Counted from the first letter of the stretch, positions 1 to 8,533 are shown. The stretch: DNA of 64,000 bases from an uncultured Oscillospiraceae bacterium (GCA_947623745.1 CANQHN010000005.1:62001-126000); one strand, 5' to 3'. Program-made: numbers and translations. Notes: generated by a model from the letters alone, not told the origin.

Positions 1-724
1 GGTCGCAGAAGGCGCCGGCGAAGCGGGTGACCTGGGCGGGGGTCATGCCGTTGGTGCGGGCGTCGGGGGTGTTGGGGATGCTCTCCCAGTCGAAGGCCAC
101 GGGGTAGGTCACGTCGTAGCCCTCTATGGCCTGGAGGATGTACTCCGCCTCCTCCTCTGCCTCCCACACGCTGGTGGCCTGGGAGAAGAAGTAGACCCCC
201 ACCTCCAGTCCGGCGTCCAGCGCCCCCTGGATGTTCTGCTCGAAGCAGGCGTCCGGGAAAATGGCCCCCTTGGAGTAGCCCCGGTAGCCGGCGCGGATCA
301 TGGCGAAGGAGATCCCAGCGTCGGCCGCCTGCTGCCAGTCCACGTCCCCCTGGTAGGCGGACACGTCGATGCCCACGGCGGCGGACTGTCCGTCCTTCTG
401 GTAGGTCAGCCAGCCCAGGTCGTTGGTGGAGAAGCACTCCATGTCATACTCGTTGACGGCCACATCCTCCAGGACCGGGATGACCTGGTCCCGGTATTGG
501 ATGGTGGGCACCGGGCCCTCCGGCTCCGGGGGCAGCTCCGGCTCCTCCGGCGGGGCGGGCTGCATCCGCATCACCATGACCAGGGCGATGCAGGACACGG
601 CCAGTGACAGGGCGGACAGCGCCGCGGCCAGCCTGGCCCACCCGGCGCCGGGCGGGGGGCGCTTGGGGCGCCTGGGCGGAGAGGGCGTCTCCGATACGGG
701 CCGGTCCATCAGTTCTTGCTCCAT
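1..724 (-). CDS. GH25-family lysozyme, membrane-anchored (3' end cut by window edge)
   Basis: Likely muramidase that cleaves peptidoglycan at the cell surface. The 241 visible residues begin with a short basic, proline-rich cytoplasmic tail, a single membrane helix at about residues 30-52 and a proline/glutamate linker. The glycoside hydrolase 25 fold then starts at GIDVSAYQGDVDW, followed by FAMIRAGYRG, the GVYFFSQA strand and the PVAFDWE catalytic segment, with the conserved Asp and Asp/Glu residues present. There is no signal-peptidase site, so it is probably a type II anchored enzyme. The ATG at 724 has a strong AAAGGAG site and a promoter just upstream. The C-terminal part of the barrel lies outside the window. 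Confidence 0.9.
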   Translation of the reverse strand, partial: MEQELMDRPVSETPSPPRRPKRPPPGAGWARLAAALSALSLAVSCIALVMVMRMQPAPPEEPELPPEPEGPVPTIQYRDQVIPVLEDVAVNEYDMECFSTNDLGWLTYQKDGQSAAVGIDVSAYQGDVDWQQAADAGISFAMIRAGYRGYSKGAIFPDACFEQNIQGALDAGLEVGVYFFSQATSVWEAEEEAEYILQAIEGYDVTYPVAFDWESIPNTPDARTNGMTPAQVTRFAGAFCD

Positions 725-774
725 GTCCACTCCTTTCTGTGCGCTGGGCCTGTGTCTTACCGCTGCTGACAAAA

Positions 775-803
775 ATTATAGCAGAATCTGTCGAAGGGCG
801 CAA
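775..803 (-). promoter_or_regulatory. Sigma-A promoter of the GH25 gene
   Basis: Read on the minus strand: TTGCGC, a 17-bp spacer, then a perfect TATAAT. It lies about 50 bp upstream of the GH25 start, so this gene is transcribed separately from the upstream exonuclease gene. Confidence 0.7.
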
Positions 804-812
804 GGCGGGGCG

Positions 813-1568
813 TCACAGCTCCAGCTCCAGCAGCACCGGGCAGTGGTCGCTGCCCTCCACACCGGTGAGGATGTCCGCCCGCCGGATGCGCTCCCGCAGC
901 CGGTCGGAGACCAGGAAGTAGTCGATGCGCCACCCGGCGTTGTTCTCCCGGGCGTGGAAGCGGTAGGACCACCAGGAGTAGATGCCCTCCGCGTCCGGGT
1001 GGAGAAATCGGAAGGAGTCGGTAAAGCCGGAGGACAGCAGGGCGGTCATCTTCTCCCGCTCCTGGTCGGTGAAGCCGGCGTTCATGCGGTTGGTTTTTGG
1101 GTTTTTCAGGTCGATCTCCCGGTGGGCCACGTTCAGGTCCCCGCAGCAGATCACCGGCTTGCTCCGGTCCAGCTCCATCAGGTAGGCGCGGAAGTCGTCC
1201 TCCCACTCCAGGCGGTAGTCCAGGCGCTTCAGGCCGTCCTGGGAGTTGGGGGTGTAGCAGCACACCAGATAGAAGTTATCGTACTCCAGGGTGATGAGCC
1301 GCCCCTCGTGGTCGTGGGCGTCTATCCCCATGCCGCAGGAGACGGACAGCGGCTGGTGGGGCGTGAACACGGCGGTGCCGGAGTAGCCCTTCTTCTCGGC
1401 GGAGTTCCAGAACTCCAGGGCCCCCTCCAGGTCCAGCTCCGCCTGGCCCCGGTCCATCTTGGTCTCCTGCAGGCAACAGAAGTCGGGCTTCTCCCCTGCG
1501 TAGAAGTCCAGGAATCCCTTTTTCAGACAGGCCCGCAGGCCGTTCACGTTCCAGGAAATGAATTTCAT
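813..1568 (-). CDS. xth: Exodeoxyribonuclease III (AP endonuclease)
   Basis: 251-residue member of the exonuclease/endonuclease/phosphatase family that removes abasic and blocked 3' ends in base-excision repair. Visible landmarks are WNVNGLRA at the N-terminus, the metal-binding glutamate in QETKM, the [12 protein letters not shown] active-site segment, the WWSYR / WRIDYFLVS strand and the catalytic GSDHCPV histidine near the C-terminus. Length and motif order are complete. It has its own promoter, divergent from asnA, and ends 88 bp before the GH25 start. Confidence 0.95.
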   Translation of the reverse strand: MKFISWNVNGLRACLKKGFLDFYAGEKPDFCCLQETKMDRGQAELDLEGALEFWNSAEKKGYSGTAVFTPHQPLSVSCGMGIDAHDHEGRLITLEYDNFYLVCCYTPNSQDGLKRLDYRLEWEDDFRAYLMELDRSKPVICCGDLNVAHREIDLKNPKTNRMNAGFTDQEREKMTALLSSGFTDSFRFLHPDAEGIYSWWSYRFHARENNAGWRIDYFLVSDRLRERIRRADILTGVEGSDHCPVLLELEL

Positions 1569-1609
1569 GGCTTTTCCCTCCGCCCGGACGGGCTCATTCA
1601 GATAGTCCC

Positions 1610-1638
1610 ATTATACCGGCTTTTTCGCCCCGTTTCAA
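1610..1638 (-). promoter_or_regulatory. Sigma-A promoter of the exonuclease III gene
   Basis: Minus strand: TTGAAA, 17 bp, TATAAT. It lies 42 bp upstream of the start and is back-to-back with the asnA promoter. Confidence 0.7.
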
Positions 1639-1663
1639 CCGCCCATTTTCCCTGGCAGACGGA

Positions 1664-1692
1664 TTGATTTTTTCTTTGGATGCCGCTATAAT
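1664..1692 (+). promoter_or_regulatory. Sigma-A promoter of asnA
   Basis: TTGATT, a 17-bp spacer and a perfect TATAAT, 75 bp before the asnA start. Confidence 0.75.
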
Positions 1693-1718
1693 GGGGGACT
1701 GTCAGAGATTTCCCGCGC

Positions 1719-1740
1719 CGGCCCCGGTCCGCCGGGGCCG
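1719..1740 (+). other. GC-rich hairpin in the asnA leader
   Basis: Perfect 9-bp stem (CGGCCCCGG / CCGGGGCCG) with a 4-nt loop, between the predicted transcription start and the GGAGG ribosome binding site at 1754. There is no U-tract, so it is not a terminator. It may stabilise the mRNA or affect translation. No T-box motif was recognised. Confidence 0.4.
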
Positions 1741-1766
1741 AGCTCAAACGATTGGAGGCCTTTTCC

Positions 1767-2780
1767 ATGTCTCATACCGTCATCCCCCAGGGCTACCGCC
1801 CCCTGCTCTCCCTGTACGATACCCAGAAGGCCATCAGCCTGCTCAAGCGGCTGTTTGAGGACAGGCTGTCCGGCGAGCTGAACCTGCGCCGGGTGTCCGC
1901 CCCCCTGTTCGTGGCCGCCTCCTCCGGCCTGAACGACGATCTCAACGGCGTGGAGCGCCCGGTGTCCTTCGAGATCGCCCAGGTGCCCGACACCGCCCAG
2001 GTGGTCCACTCCCTGGCCAAGTGGAAGCGCCTGGCCCTCAAGCGCTACCAGTTCCACCCCGGCGAGGGCCTGTACACCGACATGAACGCCATCCGCCGGG
2101 ACGAGGAGCTGGACAACCTGCACTCGGCCTACGTGGACCAGTGGGACTGGGAGAAGATCATCGCCCCCGAGCAGCGCACCCTGGACTGCCTCAAGCAGAC
2201 GGTCAACGCCATCGTGGGCGCCCTGGCGGACACCCAGGACTTCCTGCACTCCGTCTTTCCCCAGCTGTCCGTCCTGCCCAAGCTGCCCCGGCAGGTGGCC
2301 TTCGTCACTGCCCAGGAGCTGGAGGACCGCTGGCCGGAGCTGACCCCCCATCAGCGGGAGACTGAGGCGGTGAAGGAGTACGGCGCCATCTTCCTCATGG
2401 GCATCGGCGGCAAGCTGCGCTCCGGGAAGCCCCACGACGGCCGGGCCCCCGACTACGACGACTGGGACCTGAACGGCGACATCATCTTCTGGGACAGCGT
2501 CAACGCCCAGGCCTTTGAGGTGTCCTCCATGGGCATCCGGGTCAGCCCGGAGTCCCTGGACAGGCAGCTCACCCTGGCCGGGTGCGACTACCGCCGGGAG
2601 CTGCCCTTCCACAAGATGCTGCTGGCGGGGGAGCTGCCCCTGACCATGGGCGGCGGCATCGGCCAGTCCCGGGTGTCCATGCTCCTGCTGGGCAAGTGCC
2701 ACATCGGCGAGGTGCAGTCCTCCCTGTGGGACGCCGACACCGTCCGTATCTGCCGGGAGGCCGGGGTCACCCTGCTGTAA
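1767..2780 (+). CDS. asnA: Aspartate--ammonia ligase (asparagine synthetase A)
   Basis: 337-residue AsnA, which makes asparagine from aspartate, ammonia and ATP. It resembles class II aminoacyl-tRNA synthetase catalytic domains. Characteristic segments are SAPLFV, SGLNDDLNGVERPVSF, QVVHSLAKWKR, the YTDMNAIRRDE loop and the C-terminal GGGIGQSRVSMLLL. The ATG at 1767 follows GGAGG by 8 bases. The frame stays open to a TTG at 1752, but that codon overlaps the ribosome binding site. It is monocistronic: own promoter in front and a strong terminator behind. Confidence 0.96.
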   Translation: MSHTVIPQGYRPLLSLYDTQKAISLLKRLFEDRLSGELNLRRVSAPLFVAASSGLNDDLNGVERPVSFEIAQVPDTAQVVHSLAKWKRLALKRYQFHPGEGLYTDMNAIRRDEELDNLHSAYVDQWDWEKIIAPEQRTLDCLKQTVNAIVGALADTQDFLHSVFPQLSVLPKLPRQVAFVTAQELEDRWPELTPHQRETEAVKEYGAIFLMGIGGKLRSGKPHDGRAPDYDDWDLNGDIIFWDSVNAQAFEVSSMGIRVSPESLDRQLTLAGCDYRRELPFHKMLLAGELPLTMGGGIGQSRVSMLLLGKCHIGEVQSSLWDADTVRICREAGVTLL

Positions 2781-2802
2781 CGCCCAGAGAGAAAACATCC
2801 CC

Positions 2803-2832
2803 ACCGGCCGCCCGGAAGGGCGGCCGGTTTTT
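2803..2832 (+). terminator. Rho-independent terminator of asnA
   Basis: 11-bp stem ACCGGCCGCCC / GGGCGGCCGGT with a GGAA tetraloop, followed by a T tract. Confidence 0.85.
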
Positions 2833-2917
2833 CATGAAAAATTAAGGATTTTTTCGCCGCATATTAAAAGCTGTGTGCTAGGATAGGGCCAATTGACACA
2901 GAAAGAGAGATGGTCCT

Positions 2918-3604
2918 ATGGTCCGCCCCTGGAAATCGGCGCTGCTTTTCGCCGCCCTGGTCCTGTGCGCCGCAGCTGGCTGGTTCTTCCTCCGCACCGG
3001 CTTTTTTGACGCCTTGGACAGCGTCCAGACCCTCCAGGGCTACCTCCAGGGCTTCGCCCCCTACTCCCACCTGTGCTTCTTCCTGCTCCAGCTGCTCAGC
3101 GTGGTCCTGGCGCCTATCCCCAGCAACATCAGCGCCCTGGCGGGCGGGCTGCTGTTCGGCACCCTGCCCGCCTTCCTGCTCACCTTCGGCGCGGTGCTCG
3201 CCGGCTCCATGCTGGTGTTCGCCCTGGCCCGCGCCCTGGGCCGAGACTTCGCTGGCCGGCTGGTGAGTGAAAAGCTGGCAGGGAAGTACCAGGAGGTGAT
3301 CCGCGCCAAGACCGACACCTTCCTGGTCCTGGCCTTCCTGTTCCCCTTCTTCCCGGACGACGTGCTGTGCATCCTGGCCGGGCTGACTGCCATCCCCGCC
3401 GGGCGGTTTTTCCTCATCGTCCTGCTCGCCCGGCCCTGGGGCCTGCTGGCGGCCAGCGCCCTGGGGGGCGCCGCCCTGTCCCTGCCCTTCTGGGCCGTGG
3501 TCCCGCTGGGGGCGGCGGGGCTGGTCCTCTTCCTGCTGGGGATGAAATACGGGGACCGGGCGGAGCGGGCCGTCCTGCGCCGGATCAAAAAGCGGAAAAA
3601 GTGA
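2918..3604 (+). CDS. TVP38/TMEM64-family inner-membrane protein
   Basis: 228-residue polytopic membrane protein of the VTT/SNARE-associated (DedA-like) superfamily. After an N-terminal membrane helix (about 8-25) come the family signature regions: an APIPSNISALAGGLLFG re-entrant segment, GAVLAGSMLVFALARALGRD, the FPFFPDDVLCILAGLT motif and ARPWGLLAASALG. The C-terminus is strongly basic (RRIKKRKK), as expected for a cytoplasmic tail. Relatives are thought to act in lipid scrambling or membrane homeostasis; no substrate can be read from the sequence. An AGAAAGAGAG site precedes the ATG. Confidence 0.85.
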   Translation: MVRPWKSALLFAALVLCAAAGWFFLRTGFFDALDSVQTLQGYLQGFAPYSHLCFFLLQLLSVVLAPIPSNISALAGGLLFGTLPAFLLTFGAVLAGSMLVFALARALGRDFAGRLVSEKLAGKYQEVIRAKTDTFLVLAFLFPFFPDDVLCILAGLTAIPAGRFFLIVLLARPWGLLAASALGGAALSLPFWAVVPLGAAGLVLFLLGMKYGDRAERAVLRRIKKRKK

Positions 3605-3614
3605 AATTCCCCCC

Positions 3615-3664
3615 TTTACAAACAGGCCGGGTCATGGTATGATTCTCACAAATAAGAATGATTC
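3615..3664 (+). promoter_or_regulatory. perR promoter with candidate Per/Fur-box
   Basis: TTTACA, 17 bp, TATGAT (3615-3643). Overlapping and just after the -10 is ATTCT-N8-AGAAT, and directly after that the perfect 9-bp palindrome GAATGATTC (3656-3664). The latter has the NAATNATTN core geometry of Per boxes. The position over the transcription start fits autorepression by the encoded PerR-type protein. Confidence 0.6.
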
Positions 3665-3691
3665 CTGCGAAGGGGAGAGGAGCGACGGAGC

Positions 3692-4111
3692 ATGGAGCGC
3701 TGCACCCGATACAGCAAAAAGCGGGAGGCCATCCTCTCCGCCATCCAGGGCACGGCCTGCCACCCCTCCGCCGAGTGGGTCTACCAGAATCTCAAGACCG
3801 CCCACCCCGACCTCAGCCTGGGGACGGTGTACCGCAACCTGGTACTCTTTCAGGAGCAGGGCCTGGTCAAGAGCGTGGGGGTCGTCAACGGCCAGGAGCG
3901 GTTCGACGGCCGCACCTCGCCCCACAGTCACTTTGTTTGCTCCCGCTGCGGCGCCGTCATCGACCTGCCGGGCATCCAGCCCGACAGGGACCTTGCCCGG
4001 TCCGTCAGCGAGCAATATCAGTTCGCGGTAGAGCGCTGCGAGCTGACGCTTTACGGCACATGCAGCACCTGTCTGCAAAATAAAAACGATCAGGAGGAAG
4101 TAAAAGCATGA
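3692..4111 (+). CDS. perR: Fur-family peroxide-sensing repressor (PerR-like)
   Basis: 139-residue metalloregulator: winged-helix DNA-binding half (about 1-80, with [18 protein letters not shown]) and a dimerisation half. It has the structural zinc pair CSRCG and CSTC. Regulatory ligands sit in [13 protein letters not shown], and Asp in AVIDLPG occupies the place of the PerR-diagnostic Asp104, where Fur has Glu, which favours PerR. It overlaps the next gene by ATGA, giving a perR - reverse rubrerythrin - rubredoxin operon. Peroxide would release repression of detoxification genes that it cotranscribes. Confidence 0.85.
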   Translation: MERCTRYSKKREAILSAIQGTACHPSAEWVYQNLKTAHPDLSLGTVYRNLVLFQEQGLVKSVGVVNGQERFDGRTSPHSHFVCSRCGAVIDLPGIQPDRDLARSVSEQYQFAVERCELTLYGTCSTCLQNKNDQEEVKA

Positions 4112-4650
4112 AGAAGTTTGTTTGCACCGTCTGTGGTTATGTCCATGAGGGCGACTCCGCTCCCGAGCAGTGCCCCATCTGCAAGGCCCCCGCCTCCAAG
4201 TTCAAGGAGCAGGCCGCTGAGCGCACCTGGGCCTCCGAGCACGTGGTGGGCGTGGCCCAGGGCGTGGACGAGGAGATCCTGGCCGGCCTGCGCGAGAACT
4301 TCCAGGGCGAGTGCACCGAGGTCGGTATGTACCTGGCCATGGCCCGTGTGGCCCACCGCGAGGGCTACCCCGAGATCGGCCTGTACTGGGAGAAGGCCGC
4401 CTGGGAGGAGGCCGAGCACGCCGCCAAGTTCGCCGAACTGCTGGGCGAGGTGGTCACCGACTCCACCAAGAAGAACCTGGAGATGCGCGTTGACGCCGAG
4501 AACGGCGCCACCGCCGGCAAGACCGCCCTGGCCAAGAAGGCCAAGGAGCTGAACCTGGACGCCATCCACGACACCGTCCACGAGATGGCCCGTGACGAGG
4601 CGCGGCACGGCAAGGCCTTCGAGGGCCTGCTGAAGCGCTACTTCGGCTGA
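4108..4650 (+). CDS. Reverse rubrerythrin (NADH/rubredoxin-linked peroxidase)
   Basis: 180-residue protein with the reversed domain order: an N-terminal rubredoxin-like Fe(SCys)4 knuckle (CTVCGY, CPIC, residues 6-25), then a ferritin-like di-iron four-helix domain ([38 protein letters not shown]). Enzymes of this type in clostridia reduce H2O2 and O2 with electrons from a rubredoxin and belong to the PerR regulon. The start overlaps the perR stop and has an AGGAGG site. A rubredoxin, the likely electron donor, is the next gene. Confidence 0.93.
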   Translation: MKKFVCTVCGYVHEGDSAPEQCPICKAPASKFKEQAAERTWASEHVVGVAQGVDEEILAGLRENFQGECTEVGMYLAMARVAHREGYPEIGLYWEKAAWEEAEHAAKFAELLGEVVTDSTKKNLEMRVDAENGATAGKTALAKKAKELNLDAIHDTVHEMARDEARHGKAFEGLLKRYFG

Positions 4651-4664
4651 TCGGAGGGCTGGTC

Positions 4665-4817
4665 ATGAAACACGTCTGCCCCTGCGGCTATGAGTACGAC
4701 CCCGCGGTAGGCGACCCGGAGCACGGCGTCGCCCCCGGCACCCCCTGGGAGGCCCTCCCCGCTGACTGGACCTGCCCCGTCTGCGGCCTGGACAAGGATT
4801 CCTTCGAGGAGGCGTAA
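4665..4817 (+). CDS. Rubredoxin with a shortened first knuckle (CxC)
   Basis: 50-residue rubredoxin, the likely electron donor to the reverse rubrerythrin 14 bases upstream. The core [21 protein letters not shown], the W-T-C-P-V-C-G-L second knuckle and the KDSFEE tail are all typical. The first knuckle reads H-V-C-P-C-G-Y, with one residue between the cysteines where rubredoxins normally have two (C-x-x-C-G-Y). All four cysteines are present. Start ATG with a GGAGGG site; a terminator follows. Confidence 0.9.
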   Translation: MKHVCPCGYEYDPAVGDPEHGVAPGTPWEALPADWTCPVCGLDKDSFEEA

Positions 4818-4869
4818 CGCCCCAAAGCGCGGCTTTGCCCAGCGCCGCGCTGCATCATGATCCTGAAAA

Positions 4870-4912
4870 TCGGCATAGTCCGGCACTGCGCTGCCGGCTA
4901 TGCCGGTTTTTT
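4870..4912 (+). terminator. Terminator of the perR-rubredoxin operon
   Basis: Two-part stem: CGGCATAG / CTATGCCG outside and CCGGCA / TGCCGG inside, one bulged T, 6-nt loop, then TTTTTT. Confidence 0.85.
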
Positions 4913-4977
4913 ATCTGCAAACGGGAGGGGCGGGGCCGGCGGCGCAGGTCTGCTCTCCAATTCCGTTTGGGCCCGGC

Positions 4978-5006
4978 TTGATTTTATGAGCGGGCTATTG
5001 TACAAT
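4978..5006 (+). promoter_or_regulatory. Promoter of the DNA methyltransferase gene
   Basis: TTGATT, 17 bp, TACAAT, about 30 bp before the start codon. The short leader holds an AAGGGGGG ribosome binding site. Confidence 0.7.
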
Positions 5007-5037
5007 CATCGCAGATACCGTGCAAGGGGGGCCGGTT

Positions 5038-7497
5038 ATGGTCGATTTACCTTTCCTGTGCGCGAATTTGAAGAAAAAACGGTCAAAACTGAAGCAGCGG
5101 GCCGTGGGGGATATGGCGCGGCTCTACTCCTGCCTCAGCAGGCCCTCCAGGCGGACGGAGAAGATCATAGCGGGCTGGAAAGAGGATTTCCGCTCTGTCT
5201 ACGGGGACTTTGCGACAAATCTGTCGAGCAACCAAAAGCTTGACCGGGACGCGGTACTGGAACTTTATGGCATTTCCGCGGCCCCGGGGGGCGACAGGAC
5301 CGAGGCCCTGCAGCTCCTGTTTTTCGCCGTCCAGACCTACTTCAGCCTGCTGATCAAATATGTCATGGCGGATGTTTTGCAAGGCATCCGCGCAGAAAAC
5401 GGTTTTTCCCCCGAGGAGATGATCCTGGGCGGCTTTGCCAAAAAGTACGGGATCACAAACTACTGCTGCGCGGACTGGTACTGCTGGCCAATGTTTGAAC
5501 TGGAAAACGGGCTTGCGGACGTTTTGGAGTCCATCCGCGGCAGCGTCGAAAGCTGTCAGTCGCCGGTTTCCGTTGGGGAGTTCCAGCGAAATAACAGCTA
5601 CGATCACATCAAACAGATCTACGAGGCTGTCATCCCCCAAAAGCTGCGGCACGCGTTGGGGGAGTATTACACCCCGGACTGGCTTGCGGAATCCACCCTG
5701 AAAAGCGCCGTTGAGGCTTACGGCGCGGAACAGGCGGATATTGCGGACCTCTCCATCCTGGACCCGACCTGCGGCTCGGGCACATTTTTGTTCAAGGCGA
5801 TCGCGACAAAGAGAAGGGCGGGCTGCACCCTGTCCCGGATCGTGGAGACGGTGCGGGGGATCGACGTGAACCCGCTCGCCGTGCTGACCGCGAAAACCAA
5901 CTACCTGCTGTCGGTGCTGGATTTAATAGACGGGGAGAGCCCTCTGACCATCCCGGTGTATATCGCGGACGTTGTAAAAGCGGGTGTCCCCGCCGCCGTC
6001 GAGGAGAGCGGTGACTTTGTTCACAGCGGGGACCCCTCAGAGGTGGTAAGGAGGGAGCTTGCGCAGAACCGCCCCGTTGTGAACAGCCTCGCGAAGGCCG
6101 ACATCGTGGTGGGCAATCCCCCCTGGGTCAACTGGGAGTATATGCCGGAGCAGTACCGGCGGGATACGCAGCGGGTATGGCTGGATTACGGCCTGTTCTC
6201 GGCGAAGGGGCGGGAGCTCAGCTTCTCAAAGGAGGATATCTCCGTCCTCATCACCGACATCGTTATAGACCGATTCCTGAAAGACGGCGGGATCATCGGC
6301 TTTGTTCTGAGGCAGGGGGCATTCAAATCGGCGCAAAACGGCGCCGCCTTCCGAAAATTTGAGGTAAAGGGCACCGGCGTCAAGGTGATCAAGGTCGAAG
6401 ATCTCTCAAAGATAAGAGTATTCGAACATGCAACGAACCGCACCGCCCTGTTCTTTGCGAGGAAGGGAGCGAAAAACACCTACCCGGTCCCCTATTATCT
6501 CTGGGAGAAGCGGAGGGACCGGGAGAGGTGCTCGTTCGGCGGATATTCGCAGCTTCAGGAGGTCATGGACCAGGTGAGCGTCACCGAGCAGCGGGCCATG
6601 CCCGCCGTGCAGGGGGACTATACCTCCCCGTGGATCACGGCGGACGCGGAGCGCCTGGATACCATGAAAAAGGTGCTCGGCGCCAACGATTACAGGGCGA
6701 GGACCGGGGTGTTTACCGGCGGCGCAAACGCGGTGTACTGGCTCAAGATCCGCGCGGCGGACGGGGATACCGTGACCGTGACCAACGCGGTGGAGCGCGC
6801 CAGGCGGAAAGCGGAACAGGTCACCACCGATTTGGAAAAAACCTTCGTTTTTCCGATGCTGAAGGGCAGCGGCGTCCGCAGATGGAATGTCAGCTACGAC
6901 ACGTACCTTTTGTGCCCGCACACCGCGCAGACGAAAATGCGGCCTGTCGCCCAGAGAGAGATGGAGGAGAAGGCCCCGCTGACAATGGCGTACCTGCGGC
7001 GTTTCAAGGCCGACCTGGACGGGAGGAACGGCTTTGCCGGCTGGGAGAAAGAGACCCAGCGGCGGGAGTTCCACGCCATACTGAGGGTGGGGGACTACAC
7101 CTTTTCCAGGTATAAGGTCGTGTGGAGGTATATCGCGTCTGAATTTGTCTGCGCCGTGATCGGCACCGTCAATGACCCCTATCTGGGGGAGAAGCTCCTG
7201 CTGCCCAATGAGAAGATCATGTATGTCAGCACGCAGGACGAGAACGAGGCGTACTACCTGTGCGGTATTTTGAGCTCAACTGCCGTTGCGGAATGTGTGA
7301 AAAGCTACATGGACCCCACCAGCATATCCGCGCACGTGCTGAATAAACTAAAGATCCCGCCTTACGACGGGGCAAACCCGGTCCACCGGGAGATCGCGGA
7401 GGTGTGCCGGGCGGGACACGGAAAGAATGACGTGGCCCGGTACATTGAACGGATAGACGCGCTGGCCGGGCGGCTTTATGGGACGAAAGAGCCGTGA
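5038..7497 (+). CDS. Solitary N6-adenine DNA methyltransferase, large type
   Basis: 819-residue SAM-dependent DNA adenine methyltransferase. After a helical N-terminal region of about 200 residues with no recognised nuclease motif comes LGEYYTPDWLAE, the lead-in typical of type I/IIG-style enzymes. Motif I is DPTCGSGTFLF (residue 242 on) and catalytic motif IV is NPPW (residue 360 on). The C-terminal 400 residues, including SYMDPTSISAHVLNKLKIPP, look like a target-recognition region. The ATG at 5038 is placed after AAGGGGGG. No restriction, specificity, BREX or DISARM partner lies nearby. It stands between its own promoter and a 23-bp inverted repeat, and its base composition looks slightly less GC-rich than its neighbours, so transfer is likely. 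It could protect against, or be part of, an unknown defence activity. Confidence 0.85.
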   Translation: MVDLPFLCANLKKKRSKLKQRAVGDMARLYSCLSRPSRRTEKIIAGWKEDFRSVYGDFATNLSSNQKLDRDAVLELYGISAAPGGDRTEALQLLFFAVQTYFSLLIKYVMADVLQGIRAENGFSPEEMILGGFAKKYGITNYCCADWYCWPMFELENGLADVLESIRGSVESCQSPVSVGEFQRNNSYDHIKQIYEAVIPQKLRHALGEYYTPDWLAESTLKSAVEAYGAEQADIADLSILDPTCGSGTFLFKAIATKRRAGCTLSRIVETVRGIDVNPLAVLTAKTNYLLSVLDLIDGESPLTIPVYIADVVKAGVPAAVEESGDFVHSGDPSEVVRRELAQNRPVVNSLAKADIVVGNPPWVNWEYMPEQYRRDTQRVWLDYGLFSAKGRELSFSKEDISVLITDIVIDRFLKDGGIIGFVLRQGAFKSAQNGAAFRKFEVKGTGVKVIKVEDLSKIRVFEHATNRTALFFARKGAKNTYPVPYYLWEKRRDRERCSFGGYSQLQEVMDQVSVTEQRAMPAVQGDYTSPWITADAERLDTMKKVLGANDYRARTGVFTGGANAVYWLKIRAADGDTVTVTNAVERARRKAEQVTTDLEKTFVFPMLKGSGVRRWNVSYDTYLLCPHTAQTKMRPVAQREMEEKAPLTMAYLRRFKADLDGRNGFAGWEKETQRREFHAILRVGDYTFSRYKVVWRYIASEFVCAVIGTVNDPYLGEKLLLPNEKIMYVSTQDENEAYYLCGILSSTAVAECVKSYMDPTSISAHVLNKLKIPPYDGANPVHREIAEVCRAGHGKNDVARYIERIDALAGRLYGTKEP

Positions 7498-7522
7498 GGA
7501 CCCGCCCGAATGCAGATGCAAA

Positions 7523-7571
7523 GAACAAACAGTTATCCCCAGGCCGGCGGCCTGGGGATAACTGTTTGTTC
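7523..7571. terminator. Perfect 23-bp inverted repeat (probable bidirectional terminator)
   Basis: Arms of 23 identical base pairs (7523-7545 and 7549-7571) around a GGC loop, exactly between the convergent methyltransferase and lipoprotein genes. T-rich stem ends (TGTTTGTTC) on each strand fit termination in both directions, although the downstream U-tract is weak. The unusually long perfect stem could also be an end of the methyltransferase cassette. Confidence 0.65.
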
Positions 7572-7609
7572 CAATTGTATTGACTTTGGGAAACGCTATG
7601 AGTGCCGGT

Positions 7610-8533
7610 TCAGTCCTCCGCCGGCTGGGTGCGGGTGTACTGGAAGGAGGTGCCGTCGGGCAGGTACTCCCAGGTGGAGTCGTGGAAGGTCACCGTGGCG
7701 GTATCGCCGTCGACCGTGATTACGCCGGAGATGGGGTTTCCGTTGGGGTCGGTGGCGGTGAAGCTGAGGCCGGAGCCGTCAAGGACGCCTGCGCCGTCCT
7801 TCAGGGCGGCCAGCCGGTAGATCTCGATCTGCACCGTGTAGCCGCCGTCGTCGTCTTGGGCGATAAACAGGCCGGGGGTGTCATTCTCCGTGTCCATATA
7901 CTCACCGACATAGGGGTCGGGCTCGGTGTACCCCACCTCTGTGGCGCCGGGCTTTGTGATATCCAGGCCCCGCTCCCCCATGACCGGCGCGCCGTTCTCC
8001 AGGGAGAGGAAGGGGGAGAACTCCACCGTCTCCCCCTGATACGAGAGGCACACGGTGGCGTCGGCGAAGATATCGCTGACATTACACTGGACGACAAAGG
8101 GCCCGCAGCCGTCTGTCTCAAAGCGGAGCGTGCGTTCCCCCGTCTCGATGTCGTTGGCGTACAGCTCCAGGTCCATGCCATCGTATCTAGGGATCACCAG
8201 GTAGTAGTCGCCGTCGGAGATGATATACCTTGGGACATCCTCGCTTTGCAGGTACAGGTCCGCGTAGTAGTCCCAGTCGTCTATGGCCTGGTAGCCCAGG
8301 TACGCCGCGGCGTACAGCTGCCCCTCCTCGAAGGGGATGGAGTCCGGCTTGACGGAGGGGTGGGACGCGGGCTCGCTGGCGCTGGGTTCGCTGCTGCTGG
8401 GCGGGGTGCTCTGGCTGCTGCTCTGGGCGCTGCCGGGCGCGCTGCCTGCCGCCGGGCCAGGTGTATTCCGGGCGCATCCGGCAAATACCAGCAGGAGGGA
8501 GAGCGCCGCCGCGGTCCATAATGTTCTTTTCAT
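7610..8533 (-). CDS. Secreted lipoprotein of unknown function
   Basis: 307 residues. An N-terminal signal ends in the lipobox LVFAGC (Cys at about 20), followed by a 40-residue Ser/Pro/Ala-rich linker and then a mostly beta domain rich in Tyr, Asp and Gly. Within it, segments such as GLSFTATDPNGNPISGVITVDGD and TVTFHDSTWEYLPDG look like lipocalin-like or beta-barrel strands. No family was recognised. It would be anchored to the outer face of the membrane. It is monocistronic, with its own promoter and tandem repeats in the leader. Confidence 0.8.
   Translation of the reverse strand: MKRTLWTAAALSLLLVFAGCARNTPGPAAGSAPGSAQSSSQSTPPSSSEPSASEPASHPSVKPDSIPFEEGQLYAAAYLGYQAIDDWDYYADLYLQSEDVPRYIISDGDYYLVIPRYDGMDLELYANDIETGERTLRFETDGCGPFVVQCNVSDIFADATVCLSYQGETVEFSPFLSLENGAPVMGERGLDITKPGATEVGYTEPDPYVGEYMDTENDTPGLFIAQDDDGGYTVQIEIYRLAALKDGAGVLDGSGLSFTATDPNGNPISGVITVDGDTATVTFHDSTWEYLPDGTSFQYTRTQPAED

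Noticed and set aside
1752-1766. Earlier TTG start for asnA
   Set aside because: The codon lies on the ribosome binding site; the ATG at 1767 is correctly spaced.
1667-1766. T-box riboswitch before asnA
   Set aside because: The leader is only about 70 nt with one GC hairpin, far too short for a T-box and without its conserved motif.
5038-8533. Complete restriction-modification or BREX locus around the methyltransferase
   Set aside because: Neighbouring genes are a rubredoxin and a lipoprotein; no nuclease, ATPase or specificity subunit is present.
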